From the NCBI GenBank assembly GCA_964430475.1, contig CAYSEQ010000015.1, positions 1-18,142 on the forward strand: DNA of 18,142 nt. The letters are read 5' to 3'. The notes below the pieces were generated by a model. That model was not told the DNA's origin and did not search any database. It saw only the letters and a program-made list of their open reading frames with translations. The number at the start of each line of letters is the position of its first letter. Position 1 is the stretch's first letter. The DNA is from CAYSEQ01 sp964430475. GTDB lineage: Bacteria; Patescibacteriota; Microgenomatia; UBA8517. The translations under genes and the position numbers were made by a program. This document shows, piece by piece, positions 8,719-14,026 of this stretch.

Positions 8719-8732
8719 TTGACAATTGTCAA
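8719..8732. promoter_or_regulatory. Perfect 14-nt palindrome containing a TTGACA box
   Basis: TTGACAATTGTCAA is exactly self-complementary and begins 15 nt after the LamG gene stop. TTGACA is a consensus -35, but the best -10 at 17 nt (TACTAA, 8742-8747) matches only 3 of 6. It may be an operator half-site pair rather than a promoter. Confidence 0.3.
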
Positions 8733-8814
8733 TAGCAATAATACTAAACTATATCATTCTATATACTTTTATATAATAAGTTGCAATAAATCTTATTCTG
8801 TTGTGAAATACTAG

Positions 8815-8856
8815 TTGACAAATAATCTTTTTACTATCAAAATAAATTTAGTAAAA
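8815..8856 (+). promoter_or_regulatory. Candidate sigma70-type promoter with overlapping dyad, upstream of the ligase gene
   Basis: TTGACA (8815-8820), a 17-nt spacer, then CAAAAT (8838-8843, 4 of 6 to TATAAT). The -10 lies in the 12-nt loop of a perfect inverted repeat, TTTTACTA (8829-8836) and TAGTAAAA (8849-8856), which could be an operator. A Shine-Dalgarno AAGGA follows at 8866-8870, 9 nt before the ATG at 8880. The whole 8705-8879 spacer is strongly AT-rich and holds no other gene. Confidence 0.45.
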
Positions 8857-8879
8857 GGTTTTAAAAAGGATTAACTAGA

Positions 8880-10973
8880 ATGCGAAATCAGGCTTTAAAA
8901 ATAATTGAGAAATTTGAAAAATATATTATTTTGCTTACTTTATTTCTATTTCCTTCTTTCGTAATTCCCATTCTTCCTAACCCATTTGTAGTTTCCAAAA
9001 TTGCAATCCTGACTTATGCCGCATTGGTTTTTATCTTTATTTTTGCCGTAAAAACAATAATTTCAGGTAAATTCACCCTTTCTCTAGGTAGCTTTGATTT
9101 GTCTGTATTCTTAATCGGAGTTTCTTTTCTTGCATCCTCGCTACTTCGTACTTCAAATAAAATGGAGGCATTTTTGCTTCCTGGAACAGCCAGTATCATT
9201 TTAATCTCAGTACTTTTTTATTTCTTTATAAACCAAAGGACAGACGACGAAAAAAAAGAGATATTAAAGGCAATCCTTGCATCCGCAATCTTCTTTAGCC
9301 TTCTAATAATCTTTTCCTTTATTGGAGTATTCGCCAAAATCCCCCAACTCCCAACAATATTCAAATCTCAAAGCTTTTCCCCCGAAGGAGGATTTCTGCC
9401 TTCCGCAATCTTTTTATTAACTATTATTCCAATAGGAATCGGTATTTTTTTAACATCCAAAGAATTTACCACGAAGCTTTTTTCAGTCGCAGCAACCTTA
9501 ATTATCCTCATAGGATTAGCAGTCTCTATATTCAATCTACTTCCAGGAAAACCCTTCTCTCCCCGCTTTCCTGATATAAAAACATCCTGGAATATTGCTG
9601 TTGATGCTTTAAAAGAATCTCCAATACTAGGTATTGGTCCGGGAAACTACTTAACTGCTTTTAATCGTTTTCGACCTATTTCTTATAACAACTCCAATCT
9701 TTGGGCGGTAAAGTTTGCCACAGCGAATAATTTTTACTTAACCACTCTTACCGAAGTTGGAATGTTTGGAGCTTCTGCTTTAATTCTTCTTCTTATTAGC
9801 ATTTTTAAAAAAGCAAAAGAGTATTTCAAGGAAAAAGATTTTCTATCAGATAAACTAAACCTGACTCTCTTTCTCTCTTTATTGATTATGATTTTATCCT
9901 TCGGCATTTTTCCTGCCACCTTAGTTTTAGTAAACTTGTTCTTCATATTACTTGCGCTCAACACAAAAACTCAAAAATCCGTTTTACCCTTAACAACACA
10001 ACCAGCATCAGATACAACTGTCAATAGTATATCCTATAGGATTCCTGCCTTTATCATTGCCGTACCCATCCTTCTGGCAACAGTATTCTTCTTCTTTCAA
10101 GCCACAAAAATTTTTGCCGCGGAATATGAATTTCAAAAAAGCTTAAACTCTCTTGCTAGAAATCAAGCTCAAGAAACTTACGACACAATAAGAGAAGCAA
10201 TAAAGATTAATCCCAAAGTAGACAGATACCATATAACCTTTGCTCAGGTAAATTTAGCTTTAGCAAACGCAATAGCCCAAAAAGCTGCTACCACCTCTGG
10301 CCAAACTCAAACAAAACTCTCTGATCAAGATAGACAAACAATGACGATTCTAATCCAACAAGCAATTAACGAGGGAAAAGCAGCTGTTGCCCTCAATCCC
10401 CTTCGTTCCGCTAACTGGGAAATTCTAGGACAAGTTTACCGAAGTATCATTCCACTAGCCCGCGGAGCGGATAATTTTGCAATCCAAACCTATCGTCAAG
10501 CAATCGCTTTGGATCCCATCAACCCCAATCTCAGAATTCAACTTGGAGGCATATACTACGCTAAGGGAGACTTTGACACCGCTGTCAAAGTCTTGGAACT
10601 TGCTACTACCGCCAAACCTGACCACGCAAACGCCCATTATAATTTAGCTTTTGCATTAAGGGAAAGAAATCAAAAAGGTGATTTGGATAAGGCAATCTCT
10701 GAAATGACTTTGGTTTTATCGCTTGTAAACAAAGATTCAAATGACTACGAAGTGGCAAGAAAAGCACTGGAAGATTTACAAGCCAAGAAAACAGCAAAAA
10801 CCCAAGAAGGTACAGAACTTACTTCTCCACCCTCCGGTGAACCTATCATTAAACCTCCTCTTGAACTGCCCGAGGAATCTAGACCGCCTGAGGCACCCAT
10901 TACACCAACAACACCCACACCTTTGCCAAGCGAAGGAATTCAAACGACACCGACTCCCACACCAACACCTTAA
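8880..10973 (+). CDS. O-antigen ligase/polymerase-like (Wzy/WaaL) membrane protein with C-terminal TPR
   Basis: A 697-residue protein with about 11 hydrophobic segments between residues 14 and 410. The extracytoplasmic loop carries the Wzy_C/WaaL signature: DALKESPILGIGPGNYLTAF (about 242-261) and RFRP, then ATANNFYLTTLTEVGMFG (about 280-297). The family usually has HN where this protein has NN. Relatives transfer or polymerise lipid-linked glycans on the outer face of the cytoplasmic membrane. After the last TM (about 390-409) comes an alpha-helical TPR region (about 413-620), clearest at LGGIYYAKGDFDTAVKVLEL and AHYNLAFALRERNQKGDLDK, then a Pro/Thr-rich tail ending TPTPTPTP. AAGGA at 8866-8870 fixes the ATG. 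It likely glycosylates surface polymers or the neighbouring exported proteins; that substrate is inference. Its 3' end converges with the LytR_C gene. Confidence 0.88.
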   Translation: MRNQALKIIEKFEKYIILLTLFLFPSFVIPILPNPFVVSKIAILTYAALVFIFIFAVKTIISGKFTLSLGSFDLSVFLIGVSFLASSLLRTSNKMEAFLLPGTASIILISVLFYFFINQRTDDEKKEILKAILASAIFFSLLIIFSFIGVFAKIPQLPTIFKSQSFSPEGGFLPSAIFLLTIIPIGIGIFLTSKEFTTKLFSVAATLIILIGLAVSIFNLLPGKPFSPRFPDIKTSWNIAVDALKESPILGIGPGNYLTAFNRFRPISYNNSNLWAVKFATANNFYLTTLTEVGMFGASALILLLISIFKKAKEYFKEKDFLSDKLNLTLFLSLLIMILSFGIFPATLVLVNLFFILLALNTKTQKSVLPLTTQPASDTTVNSISYRIPAFIIAVPILLATVFFFFQATKIFAAEYEFQKSLNSLARNQAQETYDTIREAIKINPKVDRYHITFAQVNLALANAIAQKAATTSGQTQTKLSDQDRQTMTILIQQAINEGKAAVALNPLRSANWEILGQVYRSIIPLARGADNFAIQTYRQAIALDPINPNLRIQLGGIYYAKGDFDTAVKVLELATTAKPDHANAHYNLAFALRERNQKGDLDKAISEMTLVLSLVNKDSNDYEVARKALEDLQAKKTAKTQEGTELTSPPSGEPIIKPPLELPEESRPPEAPITPTTPTPLPSEGIQTTPTPTPTP

Positions 10974-11032
10974 AAAGGGATAGTACTTATAAAAAACTTA
11001 AACATCTTTCAGTGAAGAGAATTTCTACAAAT

Positions 11033-11884
11033 TTAAGGTGGTGGAGATATAGATAAGGTGGGTGTAGAAAGCGCGCTAGCTTTATCCTTTCCAATAATTA
11101 TTAAAAAGTCTGCATCATAATCCTGCCTCTCGCTATCTGGAAGGCCCGAAATTTCTATGCCCAAAATTTCCGACAATTCCTTAATCTCTCTTTCTCTCCT
11201 TCCTTTAAGATCTACGATAAAAGTTCTTTCATAATCTAATCGAGAGGCATTTGCCCTTTCCACAACCTCGTATTGATAAAGTTTTTTCTTTAACTCGTTT
11301 TCCTCGTAAATTTGAGTCAACTTGCTTATTCCCGCACCGTTTAGCAAAACGAAGCTTAAATTCTGTTTTAGCAAGGAAGAACTTGAATCTTCAAGTGTGG
11401 GTGTCGTCCCTGTGATACTCACAATACCTACCTCTATGATCTTTTTCTCGCTTGGTCTATAAAGAAAAGCTTTTCTCGAGTTTGAATAAATCAAAACCTT
11501 ATCCCCGTTTTTGGCTTTTTTAAAAAACACCTGATCTTTCAACTTCTCAGCGTCAGTAACAGTAGCGACTGTTGGTGTTTCATCTGATGGAAGCTCAATT
11601 ATCTTGCCAACTTCTTCAACTATACTTTCCATCTCATTTTTTTCCTGCACAATCATTTTTAGTTGTTGATTCCCAACGATCTCGGGATTTGCCCGAATAA
11701 CGAAAACTATCACAATAATAGCTACAAGGATAAGTCCGAGGGTAGTTAAAATCCTCAAGTTATTAAACGAGGAGGTAAAAATAAATTTAAACACCCTCAA
11801 AATCCCTACCAAAATTAGTTTGATTAAACTTCTTGACAAAAATCCTTCTTTTTCTTGGCTTAGATTTTGAGGGTTTTTTATCAT
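11033..11884 (-). CDS. Membrane-anchored LytR_C-domain protein
   Basis: A 283-residue protein. A basic cytoplasmic N-terminus is followed by one TM at about 44-64, a short helical stretch (75-95), and a middle beta domain (116-157; DQVFFKKAKNGDKVLIYSNS, KAFLYRPSEKKIIEVG). The C-terminal domain (about 178-267) fits the LytR cell-envelope C-terminal family: VLLNGAG (179-185), a long helix, EVVERANA, YERTFIVD (219-225), and DADFLIIIGKD (257-267). The tail is STPTLSISPPP. LytR_C domains accompany LytR-CpsA-Psr ligases, but here no LCP catalytic domain is present, so it is probably a binding or scaffold protein rather than the ligase. The start ATG has no Shine-Dalgarno. It is divergent from 11920 across 35 nt and convergent with the O-antigen-ligase-like gene across 59 nt, in which I see no convincing terminator. 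Confidence 0.82.
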   Translation of the reverse strand: MIKNPQNLSQEKEGFLSRSLIKLILVGILRVFKFIFTSSFNNLRILTTLGLILVAIIVIVFVIRANPEIVGNQQLKMIVQEKNEMESIVEEVGKIIELPSDETPTVATVTDAEKLKDQVFFKKAKNGDKVLIYSNSRKAFLYRPSEKKIIEVGIVSITGTTPTLEDSSSSLLKQNLSFVLLNGAGISKLTQIYEENELKKKLYQYEVVERANASRLDYERTFIVDLKGRREREIKELSEILGIEISGLPDSERQDYDADFLIIIGKDKASALSTPTLSISPPP

Positions 11885-11919
11885 ACAATTTTAATTAAAG
11901 ATTATTACTTGTACTTTCT
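11885..11919. promoter_or_regulatory. 35-nt divergent spacer with central palindrome
   Basis: This very short spacer separates two divergent genes and contains the perfect palindrome TTTAATTAAA (11890-11899). GATTAT (11902-11907) is a possible -10 for the plus gene; the complementary strand reads TAATAAT. Neither gene has a Shine-Dalgarno, so leaderless or near-leaderless transcripts with overlapping promoters are plausible. Confidence 0.35.
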
Positions 11920-12516
11920 ATGATAAAAAGTTTTGACTTTAAGGTAAATAACCAAAACCTGCGTAGAAAATTCAAAAATCTTTTTCTAATCTCAAAAAAA
12001 ATCTTCCTAAAAGGCCTTATAAAGGTGCTTATTATATTTACTCTCTTTGCTTCATCTTATTATTTATTTTTCCTAAGACCAAGTATTGAAAACCAAAAAA
12101 GGATATCCGAAATTAAAAATGAATTAGAAAAACATACAAATTACCTTGTCCAAAATCGCATAGCTTACCTACAATTAACAAAACTTAGCCCCAAGTCCCG
12201 ACACTTTCAAGAGGAAGTCACTTCCCTAATTGACATACTCCAAAAAACCCAAAAACAAGGGATAGAATTCATTGAACAAAAAAGTTCTCCACTAGAGATT
12301 AATTCTAAATACGAAATCTCCAACATACTTAAACAAACTAAAGACTTCTACAATGAACAAGAAAAACTTATGAAAAAAGCTCTCTCGACTATGTCCTATA
12401 AAGAAGGTTTAGAAATTCTTAAATCCGATGAATCCCTAGAACTTCTAACCAAACAAACAAATCTCATTTTGGAGTATGAATTCTTGCTTAATAAGTTGGA
12501 AGAATTAAAAAATTAA
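11920..12516 (+). CDS. Single-pass membrane protein with coiled-coil domain, unknown function
   Basis: A 198-residue protein that I do not recognise. The basic N-terminus (NLRRKFKNLFLISKKIFLKG, 13-32) precedes one TM at about 33-52 (LIKVLIIFTLFASSYYLFFL). The remaining 145 residues are almost entirely helical and rich in Lys, Glu, Gln and Leu with heptad-like spacing (KRISEIKNELEKHTNYL, EKLMKKALSTMSY, EFLLNKLEELKN), consistent with an extracytoplasmic coiled coil if the positive-inside rule holds. It has no cysteine and no catalytic motif. It is divergent from the LytR_C gene, with which it may share regulation, and ends at a large AT-rich hairpin facing the TolB-like gene. A structural or scaffold role in the envelope is only a guess. 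Confidence 0.75.
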   Translation: MIKSFDFKVNNQNLRRKFKNLFLISKKIFLKGLIKVLIIFTLFASSYYLFFLRPSIENQKRISEIKNELEKHTNYLVQNRIAYLQLTKLSPKSRHFQEEVTSLIDILQKTQKQGIEFIEQKSSPLEINSKYEISNILKQTKDFYNEQEKLMKKALSTMSYKEGLEILKSDESLELLTKQTNLILEYEFLLNKLEELKN

Positions 12517-12534
12517 AAGTTAAAAATTGAAATC

Positions 12535-12614
12535 AAGTTAAAAATTCAAAGTGCAAAGTTAAAAGTTAAGAGAAAACCTTAAATTTTAAACTGTAATTTT
12601 GAATTTTTAACTTT
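12535..12614. terminator. Long AT-rich hairpin between convergent genes (possible bidirectional terminator)
   Basis: The arms 12535-12570 and 12579-12614 are inverted repeats with about 30 of 36 positions paired, including a 16-nt perfect block distal to the loop. The loop is the 8 nt AGAAAACC. It sits between the stop of the plus gene (12516) and the stop of the minus gene (12626). It lacks the GC-rich stem of a classical terminator but has T-rich sequence on both sides. Confidence 0.5.
12579..12614 (-). repeat. AT-rich inverted repeat, left copy (R1), perfect 36-nt match to R2
   Basis: The reverse complement of 12579-12614 is identical over 36 nt to 13497-13532; the core reads AAAGTTAAAAATTCAAAATT. 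R1 begins 11 nt beyond the stop codon of the TolB-like gene. Confidence 0.9.
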
Positions 12615-12625
12615 GAACTTTTAAC

Positions 12626-13483
12626 TTAATTAACGTCCGCAGCGCTTGTTGCCTCCTCCTCAACAACTTCTAAGGTCCCTTCTAATTCCTGGGTAACCTC
12701 CTCAATTGTCACACTTTCAGGCTTATCAGGAACTGGAGTTGGAGTTGGCGATAAAGCTGCAGATTCTGTTGCAGAGAGCGGTACAAGATTCAGTAAAAAA
12801 AGGTCCTCAACAGTCAAGGGGAATTCTTTCTCTACTCCTTCCCCCGCAAGCAAAATTTTCCCACCACGTACTTTCGGCTTTTTGGAAGAAGTGCCGGTTG
12901 TTACCTCCATCGCCTTATTTTGACTAATTGAATAAACCACACTCCTCCAAGTACCGCTGATATCCCGCCTGGCGTAAGCAATATAATCTCCTTCTATATC
13001 AGGATTTAAAGACAAATCCCCGCTTGTAAGCTGAGTAATCTTGACCCCGTCAAAGAAAAATATCTGCCACTTGCCCCCATCTTCATCCTCAACCCACCCC
13101 TCCCAAACTACTTTGCCATCGGAAGAAACCTTTGGATTTGCGTTATTTATCCCTCCTGTCAACTCTAAAGTACTAGCAGAAGGAATATGGTATCTAAAAA
13201 CCCTCCAATTCCCTCCAACTGCCTGGCCCATCCAGACGATATTATCTCCAGCAAATTGTGGCTCCCCATTGGTATAGTTTGTATTGGTAATATACCTTTT
13301 GTTATTATTTGTATCTGTATAATAAATCTGTCTAAAACCATTCTCTCCAACCTCACTACCAACTTCTTTTATCCCCAAATCCCCAACTTCCCCTCCAACA
13401 AGCTGAGCAAAGGTAGGACGCACAGCGATAAATAATACTATTGACACTAAGATTGGTAATATCCACGATTTAGTTTGTCTCAT
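12626..13483 (-). CDS. Secreted TolB-like beta-propeller repeat protein
   Basis: A 285-residue protein with a clear signal peptide: basic start, hydrophobic core (8-20), and predicted cleavage TFA|QL at 26-27. Residues about 70-235 hold three or four blade-like repeats of the pattern P-x-V/F-x-G-x-x-I/V-V-W followed by G-x-W-x-x-F/V: EPQFAGDNIVWMG with GGNWRVFRYH, NPKVSSDGKVVWEG with GGKWQIFFFDG, NPDIEGDYIAYARR with SGTWRSVVYS, and KPKVRGGKILLAG. These resemble TolB/WD40-like propeller blades, but too few are present for a complete propeller, so it may oligomerise or be a fragment. The C-terminus is acidic and low complexity after a SPTPTPVPDKP linker. There is no cysteine and no anchor. It is framed by the perfect 36-nt inverted repeats R1 and R2 (11 nt after its stop and 13 nt before its start). 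Confidence 0.8.
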   Translation of the reverse strand: MRQTKSWILPILVSIVLFIAVRPTFAQLVGGEVGDLGIKEVGSEVGENGFRQIYYTDTNNNKRYITNTNYTNGEPQFAGDNIVWMGQAVGGNWRVFRYHIPSASTLELTGGINNANPKVSSDGKVVWEGWVEDEDGGKWQIFFFDGVKITQLTSGDLSLNPDIEGDYIAYARRDISGTWRSVVYSISQNKAMEVTTGTSSKKPKVRGGKILLAGEGVEKEFPLTVEDLFLLNLVPLSATESAALSPTPTPVPDKPESVTIEEVTQELEGTLEVVEEEATSAADVN

Positions 13484-13534
13484 AAGTTCAAAATTTAAAG
13501 TTAAAAATTCAAAATTACAGTTTAAAATTTAAAG
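13484..13534 (+). repeat. AT-rich inverted repeat, middle copy (R2)
   Basis: It fills the 53-nt gap between the four-helix-bundle gene stop and the TolB-like gene start. The 36-nt core 13497-13532 matches R1 perfectly in inverse orientation. The whole segment also pairs imperfectly, with one gap of about 6 nt, with R3 at 13971-14016 on the other side of the four-helix-bundle gene. Confidence 0.88.
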
Positions 13535-13536
13535 TT

Positions 13537-13911
13537 TCAAAGTTCATTCTTACCCTTAAGAGTAAGTAGACTTGAACCTAGTATTTTTGCCAACTCGTCA
13601 GTTTCTTTCAAAAGAACATCTATATCTTTTAGTAGTTTAGCTTCTACATCTTTTGATAATGCTAGCCAAAATTTTGTCTCGTTTGAACTTTTAAGCGCAT
13701 AGGTTAAGAAATTAATAAAGTCGCGTTTAGAACTTCCAGCTTGCGCTTCTATAATATTTGCACCTACTGAAGTTATTGCTCTCAAAAGCTGATCTGCAAT
13801 TACCCTAGCGCTTCTTTTGTTAGGAAATTTATTCACCAGATTAATTACTCTCCTTGAAAGCTCAAACGATCTTCTAATCAATTTTTTCTTGAATTGTTTA
13901 TTATCCTTCAT
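13537..13911 (-). CDS. Four-helix-bundle protein (23S rRNA intervening-sequence protein family)
   Basis: A 124-residue protein from the ATG at 13911; a TTG at 13920 would add three residues. The length is typical of the stand-alone family. Recognisable family features are FELSRRVINLVNKFPNK (16-32), ADQLLRAITSVGANIIEAQA (39-58), GSSKRDFINFLTYALKSSNE (59-78), TKFWLAL (79-85), and a final helix LLKETDELAKILGSSL (100-115). Members were first seen encoded in 23S rRNA intervening sequences and are also common as free genes; the exact function is not settled. It lacks the suffix domain of the other four-helix-bundle gene in this window. It ends in TGA, confirming TGA is used as a stop. No Shine-Dalgarno is seen. 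It is bounded by AT-rich inverted repeats on both sides, an arrangement like that of the rRNA elements. Confidence 0.92.
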   Translation of the reverse strand: MKDNKQFKKKLIRRSFELSRRVINLVNKFPNKRSARVIADQLLRAITSVGANIIEAQAGSSKRDFINFLTYALKSSNETKFWLALSKDVEAKLLKDIDVLLKETDELAKILGSSLLTLKGKNEL

Positions 13912-13920
13912 AATTTTCAA

Positions 13921-14026
13921 TCGTAATTTTTAACTTTTAACTTAAATTTAATTTGAAATCTAACTTTTATAACTTTTAATTTTAAATTGTAATTTTTAAC
14001 TTTGAACTTTGAACTTTAAACTTATA
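13921..14026 (-). repeat. AT-rich repeat cluster (R4 and R3) between two minus-strand genes
   Basis: Two same-orientation copies lie here: 13923-13950 (begins TAATTTTTAACTTTTAACTT) and 13971-14024 (contains TAATTTTTAACTTTGAACTT). Both share sequence with R1 and are inverted relative to R2. The second carries tandem CTTTGAA units. They occupy nearly the whole gap between the four-helix-bundle gene and the 854-residue protein gene. Confidence 0.75.

Noticed and set aside
10974..11032. Intrinsic terminator between the convergent ligase and LytR_C genes
   Set aside because: No stem of more than a few base pairs and no U-tract could be found in the 59-nt gap.
13537..13911. Accessory variability determinant (Avd) of a diversity-generating retroelement
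   Set aside because: Avd belongs to a related four-helix-bundle group, but there is no reverse transcriptase and no template/variable repeat pair with adenine-specific changes in the window.
12517..14026. CRISPR array or insertion sequence in the repeat-rich zone
   Set aside because: Repeats are degenerate, in both orientations, and separated by whole genes, not by uniform spacers. No transposase and no clear target-site duplication.
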